Assembly (NCBI RefSeq): GCF_900091435.1
Contig: NZ_FMCS01000001.1
Span: forward strand, 743,512 to 807,511
Direction: 5' to 3'
Source: Micromonospora chaiyaphumensis
Lineage (GTDB): Bacteria > Actinomycetota > Actinomycetes > Mycobacteriales > Micromonosporaceae
DNA: 64,000 nt
The translations under genes were made by a program, and so were the position numbers. Positions 1-7,824 of the stretch are shown in pieces (the first letter of the stretch is position 1; every line of letters starts with the position of its first letter). The notes below the pieces were generated by a model that was not told the DNA's origin, did no database searches, and saw nothing but the letters and a program-made list of their open reading frames with translations.

Positions 1-341
1 CATTCGAGATCTCGGTGACCTTTCCCGGCCGGGTGCTCGACACCAACGGCACCATCAACGGCCGATCGGTGACCTGGAAGGTCGTCGCCAACCAGCCCAA
101 GCCGGCCGAACTGCGGGCCGTGGCCGAGGCGCCGGCTCGGCCGTCCGCCTCCGTCACCTCGGCCGCCGCCGCGGCCGCCGGCGGCGGGTTCCCCTGGTTG
201 CTGGTCGTCGGCGGGGTGGTCGTGCTGCTGCTGGTCGCCGTGGTCGTCGTCCTCCTGCTCCGCCGGCCGCGCGGCCCGGCCGCCGCCGCAACGGCCGCAC
301 CCACCCCCGCGCCCACTCCCCCGGCCGACCGGCCGGCCTGA
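1..341 (+). CDS. LppM-domain-like membrane protein, C-terminal part
   Basis: The gene enters from beyond the left edge, so only its last 113 or so residues are seen. The reading frame is open to base 3 (FEISV TFPGRVLDTNGTING...), so the internal GTG at 15 is not the real start. The visible part has a beta-strand stretch, VTFPGRVLDTNGTINGRSVTW, whose pattern resembles LppM-type domains of actinobacterial membrane lipoproteins. It is followed by an Ala-rich linker, one strong transmembrane helix at about base 195-270, an RRPRG stop-transfer sequence and a short Pro/Ala-rich tail. This predicts a protein facing outward and anchored at its C-terminus. It lies on the same strand directly upstream of the injection-system genes. 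The family call rests on recall of a short motif and is moderate. Confidence 0.6.
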   Translation, partial: FEISVTFPGRVLDTNGTINGRSVTWKVVANQPKPAELRAVAEAPARPSASVTSAAAAAAGGGFPWLLVVGGVVVLLLVAVVVVLLLRRPRGPAAAATAAPTPAPTPPADRPA

Positions 342-448
342 GCGGGCGCGGCGCCGCCACCCGGGTGGCACCCGGAACCGCATCAGCCGGGGCCGCCGCA
401 CCACCCCACCCCGACCGCACCACCGCACAACCGAAGAGGGGGATCGCC

Positions 449-793
449 GTGAACGATCTCTTCACCTGGGCCGCCCTCGGCAGCCTCACCGGCGCCAGCG
501 CCGCCACCCTGCTCGCCACCAACGTCATCGGCGGCCTCATCGGCCCGAGCGGCGACAAGGCGCGCAAGTGGATCGCCCTGGGGTTCGCGCTCGTCCTGTC
601 GTACCTGACGGCCGCCTTCGCCGACGACGCGGGACCGGAAAAGTGGATCATCGCGTTCTTCAACGGGCTGGTCATCTTCTCCGCCGCCCTCGGCATCAAC
701 CAGCTCCCCCCGGGCAACCGGCAGGCGACGAACGCGTCGCCCACCCAGCTCGCCCAGGGCCGCGAGCCCCGCTACATCCGCTCCTGGGTCTGA
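449..793 (+). CDS. small three-TM membrane protein of the injection-system locus
   Basis: A 114-residue protein starting at GTG 449, preceded by a GAGGGGG ribosome binding site; the longer upstream reading lacks one. It shows three hydrophobic segments: FTWAALGSLTGASAATLLA.., WIALGFALVLSYLTAAF and WIIAFFNGLVIFSAALGI, followed by a polar C-terminal tail. I do not recognise a named family. Its size and layout recall holin-like proteins, but no partner endolysin is adjacent. Its position 14 bases before the HEDVH membrane protein and just ahead of the tail genes suggests co-transcription and a membrane role linked to the injection system. That role is inference. Confidence 0.65.
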   Translation: MNDLFTWAALGSLTGASAATLLATNVIGGLIGPSGDKARKWIALGFALVLSYLTAAFADDAGPEKWIIAFFNGLVIFSAALGINQLPPGNRQATNASPTQLAQGREPRYIRSWV

Positions 794-806
794 GAGAGGT
801 GACCCC

Positions 807-1415
807 ATGGTCCTCGGCATCATCAGCGCCGCCGTCCACATCGTCCTCGGCGCCGGGCTCGGCGCGGCGGCCGGCGGCACCATCGGCCTGCTCGTCGGCG
901 CGGTCGTCGGGCTGCTCATCGGCGCACCGTTCGGCTGGGCGGTCGCGTCCGCCGGCACCTACGCCGCCGACGTGAAGGGCATCTTCCTCTTCGTGGTCGA
1001 CCACACCTGGAGCCTGCTCAACACCGTTGCCGGCGCGCTCTACCTGACCCTGCACCTCGTCGTCGGGCACCAGCTCGACCGGGTGGTCTCGCAGGGCAGC
1101 GGGCGGGTCAACCTGGTCGAGGGCGTCTCGCCCCGCTACGCCACGACCATCGGCACCGTCTGCGCCGGCTCCAGCCCCGGCATCCAGCGGCACGAGGACG
1201 TGCACGTCTTCCAGGCGCGGCTGCTCGGCCCGCTCTACCTGCCGCTGGTCGCCCTCAACTACGCGCTGTTCACCATCGCCCCGGTGTGGTTGCTCTGGCA
1301 CGACCACAGCAACGCGCCGATCAACCGGTTCACCCGCTACTTCGAGATCGGCGTCTACCCGCACGTCTGGAACGAGGCCATCGCGTACCGGATCCAGGGG
1401 ACCCCGCCGCGATGA
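807..1415 (+). CDS. membrane protein with HExxH zinc-peptidase-like motif
   Basis: A 202-residue protein. Residues 1-50 form a Gly/Ala-rich glycine-zipper membrane region, and further hydrophobic stretches lie near residues 57-85 and 143-165. Between them is HEDVH (residues 129-133), followed by FQARLLGPLYLP, the arrangement of an HExxH zinc site next to a membrane-dipping helix. An NEAIAY sequence near residue 190 offers a possible third glutamate ligand. DUF4157-type HExxH proteins are common near extracellular injection systems, but this protein is membrane-embedded and not clearly one of them. The start has a GAGAGG site. Its stop overlaps the next start (ATGA), so it is translationally coupled to the Pvc16-like gene. 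Whether it is an active protease is unknown. Confidence 0.7.
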   Translation: MVLGIISAAVHIVLGAGLGAAAGGTIGLLVGAVVGLLIGAPFGWAVASAGTYAADVKGIFLFVVDHTWSLLNTVAGALYLTLHLVVGHQLDRVVSQGSGRVNLVEGVSPRYATTIGTVCAGSSPGIQRHEDVHVFQARLLGPLYLPLVALNYALFTIAPVWLLWHDHSNAPINRFTRYFEIGVYPHVWNEAIAYRIQGTPPR

Positions 1416-2092
1416 CCGGCGCGATCGAGGCGGCCGTCGCGGACCTCGCGGCCTGGCTGACCGGGGCGGCGGGTGACCCCGTCCCGGTCGGCCCGCCCCG
1501 CGACGACTCCGACGGCGGCCTCACGGTCTGGCCGCTGGAGCTGCGGCCGGCCCGGCAGACCGCGGGCAGCGGCGGAACACGCGAGCCGTACCGGTTCGTG
1601 GTCCGGCTGCTGGTCAGCGGCGGCGGGCCGGCGGCGCTGCCGGCGCTGGACCGGGTGCTCGCCGCCGCCACGGCGGCCGGCCAGCCCGAGGTGGTCCTGG
1701 CCGCCGGGGACCCGGCGCTCTGGCGGGCCCTCGGCGTGCCGCCCCGGCCCGCGCTGCTGCTCGACGTGCCCGCGCGCATCGACCGGCCGGCGCCGGCCGC
1801 GCCGCCGGTGCGGCAGCCGCTGCGGCTGCGGCAGCTCGACATGCGCACCCTCGACGGCCGGGTGGTCGGGCCGGAACGGCAGCCGCTCGCCGCCATGCGG
1901 GTCGAGCTGGTCGGCACCGCCCAGGCCACCGAGACCGACCCCGCCGGCCGGTTCCGGCTGGTCGGCGTCCCGCACGACCCCGACGCCCCGGACCGGCCGG
2001 TGCGCATCCGGCTGGTCGGCCGGGGCCGCACCCACACCGCCGAGCTGGACCCCGCCGGCGGCGACCACGTCGTCGTCTGCGCCCTTGACTGA
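1412..2092 (+). CDS. Pvc16/DUF4255-type injection-system protein
   Basis: A 226-residue protein. The N-terminal half (about residues 1-130: IEAAVADLAAWL..., a WPLELRPAR strand, FVVRLLVSG) resembles the Pvc16/DUF4255 N-terminal domain. In known extracellular injection systems that protein caps or terminates the tail tube and sheath. The C-terminal part (about 140-226: LDGRVVGPERQPLAAMRVELVG...DPAGRFRLVGVP) is a carboxypeptidase-regulatory-like beta sandwich. The start is the ATG overlapping the stop of the upstream gene. The gene lies 17 bases before the sheath gene, behind a GGAGGA site, matching the usual order in these loci. DUF4255 similarity is judged by eye from length, context and pattern. 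Confidence 0.72.
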   Translation: MTGAIEAAVADLAAWLTGAAGDPVPVGPPRDDSDGGLTVWPLELRPARQTAGSGGTREPYRFVVRLLVSGGGPAALPALDRVLAAATAAGQPEVVLAAGDPALWRALGVPPRPALLLDVPARIDRPAPAAPPVRQPLRLRQLDMRTLDGRVVGPERQPLAAMRVELVGTAQATETDPAGRFRLVGVPHDPDAPDRPVRIRLVGRGRTHTAELDPAGGDHVVVCALD

Positions 2093-2109
2093 CTCCTCGA
2101 GGAGGACCG

Positions 2110-3324
2110 ATGCCCACCTACTTCTCCCCCGGCATCTACGTCGAGGAGGTGCCCAGCGGCGCCCGCCCGATCGGCGCGGTCGGCACGAGCACGGCGGCCT
2201 TCGTCGGGCTCACGCCGAACCGCACCGCCCACGTCGACCAGGCCATCGCCGTGAACAGCTGGTCGGAGTTCCTCCGGCTCTACGCCGACGGCGAGAACCT
2301 GGAGAGCACCCCCCTGGCACGCGCGGTCTTCGGCTTCCTCGACAACGGCGGCACCCGCTGCTGGGTGGTCAACGTCGGCGAGGGCGGCCAGCTCACCGGC
2401 ACCGGCGGGAAGCGCAGCGGCCTGCAACTGCTGGAGGCCGTCGACGAGATCTCCATCCTGGCCGCGCCCGGCTACCACGACCCGGTCTCGCACGAGGCGC
2501 TCATCAGCACGGCCGAGCGGCTGCGCACCATGGTCGCCATCTGCGACCCGCCGCCCGAGGTCGCCGACATCTCCCGGCTCACCCGGGTCGCGACGCCCGG
2601 CAAGTCGTCCGGCAAACCCGCCGAGGGTACGCCGAAGCCGGACGACGACTCCCCCGGCGGCGACCGGCCCCGGCAGTCGGACTTCGCCACCTACTACTTC
2701 CCCTGGATCCGGGTGCGCGACCCGCTCAGCGGCGAACTCGTGCTCACCCCGCCGAGCGGGCACGTGGCCGGGATCTGGGCCCGCACCGACGCGCTGCGCG
2801 GGGTGCACAAGGCGCCCGCCAACGAGCCGGTGCGCGGGGCGGTCGACCTGGCGTACCGGGTGACCCGGCCCGAGCACGACGTGCTCAACCCCAAGGGTGT
2901 CAACGTGATCCGCTTCTTCGCCGGCGAGGGCATCCGCCTCTGGGGCGCCCGTACGCTCGCCGCCGAGGCCAGCGAGTGGCGCTACCTGAACGTGCGGCGG
3001 CTCTCCATCGCCATCGAGCAGGCCATCGCGGGCGGCACCCGGTGGATGGTGTTCGAGCCCAACGACTACACGCTGTGGCGCTCGATCCGGCGGGACATCG
3101 GCGCGTTCCTCACCCGGGTGTGGCGGGACGGCGCGCTGCTCGGCCGCACGCCCGAGGAGGCGTTCTTCGTCAAGTGCGACGAGGAGACCAACCCGGCCGA
3201 CGTGCGCGACGCCGGGATGGTGGTCGCGCACATCGGCATCGCGGTGGTCAAGCCCGCGGAGTTCGTGGTGTTCAAGCTGAGCCAGTGGGCCGGCGGCACC
3301 GAGACCGAGACGATCGGAGGCTGA
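2110..3324 (+). CDS. contractile tail sheath protein
   Basis: A 404-residue sheath subunit, which polymerises around the inner tube and contracts to drive injection. The N-terminus (MPTYFSPGIYVEEVPSGARPI) is the classic signature of phage-tail and injection-system sheaths. The C-terminal domain contains YLNVRRLSIAIEQAIAGGTRWMVFEPND and ends with a long strand-rich region (VVAHIGIAVVKPAEFVVFKLSQW), typical of the conserved interlocking domain. A polar insert with GKSSGKPAEGTPKPDDDSPGG near residues 160-185 is probably a surface loop. It begins behind GGAGGA and is followed one base later by the tube gene, as in all such loci. Only one sheath gene is present. The family assignment is firm. Confidence 0.97.
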   Translation: MPTYFSPGIYVEEVPSGARPIGAVGTSTAAFVGLTPNRTAHVDQAIAVNSWSEFLRLYADGENLESTPLARAVFGFLDNGGTRCWVVNVGEGGQLTGTGGKRSGLQLLEAVDEISILAAPGYHDPVSHEALISTAERLRTMVAICDPPPEVADISRLTRVATPGKSSGKPAEGTPKPDDDSPGGDRPRQSDFATYYFPWIRVRDPLSGELVLTPPSGHVAGIWARTDALRGVHKAPANEPVRGAVDLAYRVTRPEHDVLNPKGVNVIRFFAGEGIRLWGARTLAAEASEWRYLNVRRLSIAIEQAIAGGTRWMVFEPNDYTLWRSIRRDIGAFLTRVWRDGALLGRTPEEAFFVKCDEETNPADVRDAGMVVAHIGIAVVKPAEFVVFKLSQWAGGTETETIGG

Positions 3325-3325
3325 C

Positions 3326-3808
3326 ATGCCCACCACGGCCACCCCGCAGCCGGGCGCGCCCGTCGACCCCTACCGGGCGTACCACTTCAAGCTGCTCATC
3401 AACGGCATCACGAACGGGCACTTCACCGAGGTCAGCGGCTTCGAGGTGGCGATACCGTCGCTGGCGTACCGGGAGGCCGGCAACGAGCGGATCCGGGCCG
3501 TCCCCGGCCAGGTCGAGTACGCCCCGGTCACCCTCCACTTCGGCCTGACCTCGTCGCGCGAGCTGTGGGACTGGGTGAACGCGGCGGCCAAGGGCACGGT
3601 GAGCCGGCGCAACGTCTCGGTGGTGCTGCTCGACCCGGCCGGCACCGCCGAGGTGCTGCGCTGGAACATGATCAACGCGTGGCCGACGCGGTGGCGGGGC
3701 GCGCACCTGAACACCCTGGCCCAGGAGATCGCCATCGAGGCGCTGACCCTGGCGTACGAGGGGCTGGAACTGGAGTCCGGCAGTGCCGCCGCCCCGACGA
3801 CCGCGTGA
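3326..3808 (+). CDS. tail tube protein (gp19/Hcp-like)
   Basis: A 160-residue inner tube subunit. YRAYHFKLLINGITNGHFTEVSGFE at the N-terminus and the WRGAHLNTLAQEIAIEALTLAYEGLEL region at the C-terminus are typical of the T4 gp19-like tube family found in contractile injection systems. Family length is about 140-170 residues, so it is full length. It follows the sheath gene with no gap. The next gene starts 26 bases inside its 3' end. Only one tube-type gene is visible, whereas many related loci carry two or three paralogues. The tube would be the conduit, and possibly the carrier, of any effector. Confidence 0.96.
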   Translation: MPTTATPQPGAPVDPYRAYHFKLLINGITNGHFTEVSGFEVAIPSLAYREAGNERIRAVPGQVEYAPVTLHFGLTSSRELWDWVNAAAKGTVSRRNVSVVLLDPAGTAEVLRWNMINAWPTRWRGAHLNTLAQEIAIEALTLAYEGLELESGSAAAPTTA

Positions 3809-5489
3809 CCGGCTGGCCCGCCTGCTCCGGGCCACCGCCGACCGCCTCACCACCCCGCCGCCCGCCGCACCCTCCGGCGGCCGTCCCCCCGAGCCCGCAC
3901 CGCGCCGCCCCGGCGAACCCCCCGAGCACTGGCTCCGCCTGGTGACGGCCCACGCCCCCGGCCTCCTCCACGACCTCCCCACCCCCAACCCCACCCCCGC
4001 CTCCTGTGTTGATCAAGAAGTTTGGGTCGGATCCGGCGCCTTCGCCGACGCAAACCTCTTGATCGACGAGGAGGGGGTGGGGGGACGCGGTGGGGGTGCG
4101 GGGTGGTTGCCGTTGCGGCCGGCGGCTCCGGGGGCGTTCGGGTCGGGGTCGGCTGGGTTCGCTCGGTCGAGGGCCGGCACGGGTGCCGGGGGTCGCTCCG
4201 GGTCGCGCCGGGGCTTCCGGTTGTGGAGCGGTTCCGGGCGGACCGGGATCGCCGGCTTCAGCGGGTCTGGGTGGAGCGCGGCGGGCGCGTCGGGCGGCTC
4301 GGGGTGGAGCGGGGCGGGCGTGCCGGACGGGTCCGGGTGGGACGCGGCGGGCGGGCCGGGCGGGGTGGGCGGTTTCGGCACGTCCGGTGCCGGCTCGGCC
4401 TGGCATCGGTCCGGGCCGGGTGACGGGGTCACCGGGATCGGACCGTTCGCGAGCGGCGCGCCGTCGACAGGTGAGGGATTCCGGGGGACATCCTTCTCGG
4501 GGGACGGCGTCGGAGGAGGCGCTCCCGCCGCGGGCGGCGACGCTGCCCAGCATGGATCCGCTCGGCACGACGAGGCAGGCCGACGTTCCACCCCCGACGT
4601 CGGGTGGGGGCCGGGCGGCTTCCGCTTCGCAGCCCGGCAGCCCGTGCGGCCTGGCTCGGTGTCCGCCGACGACGGCCGTGGCGGGTCGTGGGGCGATGCC
4701 CTCACCCCGGACCGGTCGTCAGGCCGGACCGCCAGGTGGCGGGGGCTGCCCGGTGATCCCGGAACGAGCGGCGCCACCGGCTCCCGCGCGGGATCGTCAC
4801 ACCGCCCGACCGGCTCCGGCGCAGGGTCGTCGCGCGGCCCCACCGACGCTCGCGCGGGATCGTCGCGGGGCCCGACCGACGCTCGCGCGGGATCGTCGAG
4901 CGGTGCGATCGACGCGCTCCCGGGGTCGCCGCCGGGCTGGTCCGGCAGGCCATCGGCAGCGGCGGCGGGCGAGACCGGCGGGTGGTCCGGCAGCGGCCCG
5001 CGGCGGTGGGGCGTCGTTCCGGGCAGCGCAGCCGATGCGGGAGGGGCCCGTCAACCGTCCTGGGCCGGCGCGCCCGCCTCCGCCGTCCCGCTCGCCGACA
5101 TGCCCACCGGCCACCCCGGGAACGGACGATCCGGCGACGCACCGGAGGTCGGCACCGGCGGGACGGCCGTGGCCCGTGCCGGCGACCTTCGGGTGCAGCC
5201 GTCGTCACCGGCGCGACGACACGCGTACCCGGATCCGATCGCACCCGGGCGTGCACACGGCAGGGCGGGGCGGCCGGACCGGACCGGCGCGGCGGCCGGG
5301 CCGTGGCCGGCGCTGCCGGCACCGGCGGGGGAAAACGCCGGCGGCACGGCCCGCGACGGGAGGGCCGGCGCGCCGCCGCGGGATCCCTGGCCGGCGCTGC
5401 CCGACGACCAGGAGCTGTGGGCTCCGGTGGCCGGCACCCCCGCCGCCGACCGGCTGGCGCGGCTCGACCGGGAACAGGCGGGTGACTGA
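3783..5489 (+). CDS. injection-system protein interrupted by a low-complexity insert
   Basis: A 568-codon frame from GTG 3783, overlapping the tube gene by 26 bases, to a stop overlapping the next ATG (TGATG). Two ends look like ordinary protein: an Arg-rich start (RRPRDRLARLLRATADRL, then HWLRLVTAHAPGLLHDLP) and a charged tail (DPWPALPDDQELWAPVAGTPAADRLARLDREQAGD). They would make a protein of about 100 residues. Between them lie about 460 residues rich in Gly, Ser, Arg and Ala, beginning exactly at an inverted repeat (4008-4067) and including four 33-bp tandem units. Codon third positions in the insert contain more T and G and less C than in neighbouring genes. I know no family for it. It may be a small tail or baseplate accessory protein expanded by insertion, or the insert may not be translated as read. 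Confidence 0.5.
   Translation: MPPPRRPRDRLARLLRATADRLTTPPPAAPSGGRPPEPAPRRPGEPPEHWLRLVTAHAPGLLHDLPTPNPTPASCVDQEVWVGSGAFADANLLIDEEGVGGRGGGAGWLPLRPAAPGAFGSGSAGFARSRAGTGAGGRSGSRRGFRLWSGSGRTGIAGFSGSGWSAAGASGGSGWSGAGVPDGSGWDAAGGPGGVGGFGTSGAGSAWHRSGPGDGVTGIGPFASGAPSTGEGFRGTSFSGDGVGGGAPAAGGDAAQHGSARHDEAGRRSTPDVGWGPGGFRFAARQPVRPGSVSADDGRGGSWGDALTPDRSSGRTARWRGLPGDPGTSGATGSRAGSSHRPTGSGAGSSRGPTDARAGSSRGPTDARAGSSSGAIDALPGSPPGWSGRPSAAAAGETGGWSGSGPRRWGVVPGSAADAGGARQPSWAGAPASAVPLADMPTGHPGNGRSGDAPEVGTGGTAVARAGDLRVQPSSPARRHAYPDPIAPGRAHGRAGRPDRTGAAAGPWPALPAPAGENAGGTARDGRAGAPPRDPWPALPDDQELWAPVAGTPAADRLARLDREQAGD
4008..4067. repeat. interspersed-type inverted repeat (REP-like)
   Basis: Two 23-base arms (4008-4030 and 4045-4067) are inverted copies matching at 20 of 23 positions around a 14-base loop. 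The core of each arm reads TTGATCAAG/CTCTTGATC followed by AAAC-type sequence, and is markedly richer in A and T than its surroundings. From memory, a palindromic element with a TTGATCAAG core and CAAAC flank is scattered through Micromonospora genomes. That family membership cannot be checked here. It sits inside the injection-system ORF at the point where ordinary coding character is lost. Confidence 0.75.
4791..4922. repeat. four tandem 33-bp units in the low-complexity insert
   Basis: Four consecutive 33-base units begin at 4791, 4824, 4857 and 4890, each starting GGATCGTC or GGGTCGTC. Units 2 and 3 are nearly identical. In the frame of the surrounding ORF they encode copies of an 11-residue block of the form GSSRGPTDARA. 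Unit length is a multiple of three, so copy-number change would keep the frame. There are no spacers, so it is not a CRISPR array. Confidence 0.8.
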
Positions 5490-6256
5490 TGGAGCGCGTC
5501 GCCTTCCTCGTGGACGAGTCCGGCACCCGGGTGGACTGCCTGCTCAACCCGGAGACCGTGCAGGTGACCCGGCTGGCCGGCGTACGCCCCAGGGGCGCAC
5601 CGGACGGCCAGCTCACCGGCGCCGGCCTCGCCGACGACCCCCTCGTCTTCACCGGCGGCGGGCGGACGGAGCTGGTGCTGGACCTGCTCTTCGACACCGA
5701 CTTCGTGGAGTCACCGGCACGCCCCGAGGACGTCCGCGCGCTCACCCGTCCGCTGTGGATGCTGGCGGAGAACTCCGCCACCGAGCACGGCTGGCTGCGG
5801 CCCCCGCTGGTCCGGCTGGTCTGGGGCAAGACCTGGAACGTGCCCGGCGTCATCGTGGCGATCGCGGAGCGTTTCGACGCGTTCACCCTCACCGGCACCC
5901 CGCGCCGCTCCTGGCTGCGGCTCAAGCTGGTCCGGGTGGCCGAGACGGCCGATGCGGCCCGCGCGGGCTTCGAGGAGGAGCTGGCCGCGGCGAGCACCCC
6001 GGCCGTGCCGCCCGGGTCGGCCGTGGTCGCCGCCGCGGACGGCGCGGCCGAGCCCGGCTGGTCCGGCGTCCGCTTCGACCTGCTCGCCCACGACGCGCTC
6101 GGCTCGCCGCTGCGCTGGCGGCTGCTGGCCGAGCACAACCGGATCAGCGACCCGCTGACCGTGCCGGCCGGCACCGCCCTGGCCGTGCCGGCCGCCGCCA
6201 CCATCGCCGCCCCGCCGCCCGCCGACGGCCCGATCGCGGCGGGAGGTGCGCCGTGA
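5489..6256 (+). CDS. LysM-type tube/baseplate adaptor (Pvc7/gp53-like)
   Basis: A 255-residue protein. The N-terminal domain (about residues 1-155: ERVAFLVDESGTRVDCLLNPETVQVTRLAGVRP..., TELVLDLLFDTDF) matches the CIS tube N-terminal/LysM-adaptor family that joins the inner tube to the spike. A C-terminal LysM-like motif is visible (LRWRLLAEHNRISDPLTVPAGTALAVPA, about 205-235). It ends in an Ala/Pro-rich tail whose stop overlaps the spike start (GTGA). Order between tube and spike genes is as expected. Family call is confident from pattern and position. Confidence 0.88.
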   Translation: MERVAFLVDESGTRVDCLLNPETVQVTRLAGVRPRGAPDGQLTGAGLADDPLVFTGGGRTELVLDLLFDTDFVESPARPEDVRALTRPLWMLAENSATEHGWLRPPLVRLVWGKTWNVPGVIVAIAERFDAFTLTGTPRRSWLRLKLVRVAETADAARAGFEEELAAASTPAVPPGSAVVAAADGAAEPGWSGVRFDLLAHDALGSPLRWRLLAEHNRISDPLTVPAGTALAVPAAATIAAPPPADGPIAAGGAP

Positions 6257-7824
6257 TCCGGGCCGCCGCCGTCACCATCGACGGCACCCCGCTCGCCGAC
6301 CCCCGCCGGCTGCGCGCCGTGCGGGTCGCCGCCCGCCTGGACCAGCCGACCCAGTGCGAGCTCACCCTGGCCACCGCGCCGGGCGCCGCCGCCCTCGACC
6401 CCCCGGTACGCCCCGGCGCCGCCCTCGACCTGCGCCTGGACGGCCGGCCCGACGCCCTGTTCACCGGCGAGGTGACCGCCGTCGAGGTGGAGTACGCCGG
6501 CGACGGGGTGGCGCTGCTGCGGGTGCGGGCGTACGACCCGTTGCACCGGCTGCGCAAGCGGCAGGAACTGCGGGTGTTCGAGTCGGTGACCGCCGCCGGG
6601 CTGGCCGGGGAGCTCTGCGCCGACCTGGGCCTCACGGTCGACGCCGACACCGACGGACCGCGCCTGGACCGGCTGCTCCAGCACCGGCACACCGACCTGG
6701 ACCTGCTCCGCGAGGTCGCCGGCCGGGCCGGCCTGCACCTGACCGTCGAGGGTGACCGGCTTCGCCTGCTGACCCTCGACGGACACGGCGACCCGGTCCC
6801 GCTCACCCTCGGCGGCAACGTGCACGCGCTGCGGATCGCGGAGAACCTGGACCGGGCGGGCGGTGGGTACGCCGCGCTGGGCTGGCACCCGCAGCGCGCC
6901 GAGCCGCTGCGGCAGGAGGCCGGTGAGGCCCGCTCCGGGCGGCGGATCCCGCTGCGGCCGGACCCGGGCGGGGTGGGCGCGGACGGGGTGCGCATCGCCG
7001 TCGACCAGCCCGGCCGCAGCGACGACGAACTGGCCGCCCTGGCCCAGGCCGGGCTGGACGCCCGGGTCGCCGCGCTGGTCACGGCCGAGGGTACGGCCGA
7101 CGGCGATCCGGCGCTGCGACCGGGCCGGCGGATCGCCCTGGCCGGCGTCCCCGAGCCGGTCGCCGGCGTGTACGTGCTCACGGAGGTGGTGCACACCCTC
7201 GACGCGAACGGCCACCTGACCCGCTTCTCCACCGTCCCGCCCGGGCCGCCGCCGGCCGCCGCGCCCGTCGCGGCCACGGTCACCCTCGGCACGGTCACCG
7301 ACGTGGACGACCCGGACGGGCTGGGCCGGGCCCGGGTGACCCTGCCCGCCTACGGGGACCTGGACGCCGGCTGGCTCGCCGTGGTCTGCCCGGGCGCCGG
7401 GCGGGGCAAGGGCATCGTGGCGCTGCCCGACCCGGAGGACACCGTGCTGGTGGCGCTGCCCGGCGGCGAGCCCGCCTCGGGCGTGGTCCTCGGCTCGCTG
7501 TTCGGCGCCGTCGAGCCGTACGACGCGGGGATCGTGTCGGGGCGGTCCCGGCGGTGGTCGATGCGGACCGGCACCGGGCAGTCGATCGTGATCGACGACG
7601 ACGGGCGCACCCTGCGCCTGGCCACCGACGGCGGCAGCTTCGTCGAGCTGCGCCCCGAGCTGACCACCGTGCACGCGGCCGGCGACCTGGTGCTCTCCGC
7701 GCCGGGCCGGGCCATGGTGGTGCGCGCCCGCACCGTCGACTTCCTGCAGGCGGAGGCGGCCGAGGACGCCGAGACCGCCGCCGCCCAGGCCCGTACGCTC
7801 GCCCGCGCCCACGGAGGTGGCTGA
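6253..7824 (+). CDS. VgrG-like spike protein (gp27/gp5-type fusion)
   Basis: A 523-residue spike protein starting at GTG 6253. The N-terminal ~330 residues are a gpD/gp27-like hub (LFTGEVTAVEVEYAGDGVALLRVRAYDPLHRLRK..., LLQHRHTDLDLLREVAGRAGLHLTVEGDRL). After a Pro/Ala linker comes an OB-fold (about 345-430: GTVTDVDDPDGLGRARVTLPAYGDLDAGWLAVV...GIVALPDPEDTVLVALPGGEPASGVVLGSLFG). A beta-helix-like strand region follows (GQSIVIDDDGRTLRLATDGGSFVEL). The trimer would form the central spike that the tube pushes through the target membrane. There is no C-terminal effector extension; it ends in an Ala-rich helix. It is translationally coupled to both neighbours. Confidence 0.93.
   Translation: MIRAAAVTIDGTPLADPRRLRAVRVAARLDQPTQCELTLATAPGAAALDPPVRPGAALDLRLDGRPDALFTGEVTAVEVEYAGDGVALLRVRAYDPLHRLRKRQELRVFESVTAAGLAGELCADLGLTVDADTDGPRLDRLLQHRHTDLDLLREVAGRAGLHLTVEGDRLRLLTLDGHGDPVPLTLGGNVHALRIAENLDRAGGGYAALGWHPQRAEPLRQEAGEARSGRRIPLRPDPGGVGADGVRIAVDQPGRSDDELAALAQAGLDARVAALVTAEGTADGDPALRPGRRIALAGVPEPVAGVYVLTEVVHTLDANGHLTRFSTVPPGPPPAAAPVAATVTLGTVTDVDDPDGLGRARVTLPAYGDLDAGWLAVVCPGAGRGKGIVALPDPEDTVLVALPGGEPASGVVLGSLFGAVEPYDAGIVSGRSRRWSMRTGTGQSIVIDDDGRTLRLATDGGSFVELRPELTTVHAAGDLVLSAPGRAMVVRARTVDFLQAEAAEDAETAAAQARTLARAHGGG

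Noticed and set aside
4013..4843. Proline-rich 276-codon minus-strand frame as the real gene in the low-complexity region
   Set aside because: No ribosome binding site or family signature was seen, and the plus-strand frame joins two normal-looking protein ends; still not fully excluded.
4791..4922. Possible CRISPR array
   Set aside because: The 33-bp units are directly abutting without spacers and keep the reading frame; no cas genes are present.
6144..7298. 384-codon minus-strand frame
   Set aside because: Antisense of the spike gene; Arg/Ser-rich shadow composition and no motif.
4702..7812. 1036-codon antisense open frame
   Set aside because: It runs opposite to the well-supported adaptor and spike genes and has no family signature; long empty frames are normal antisense to high-GC genes.
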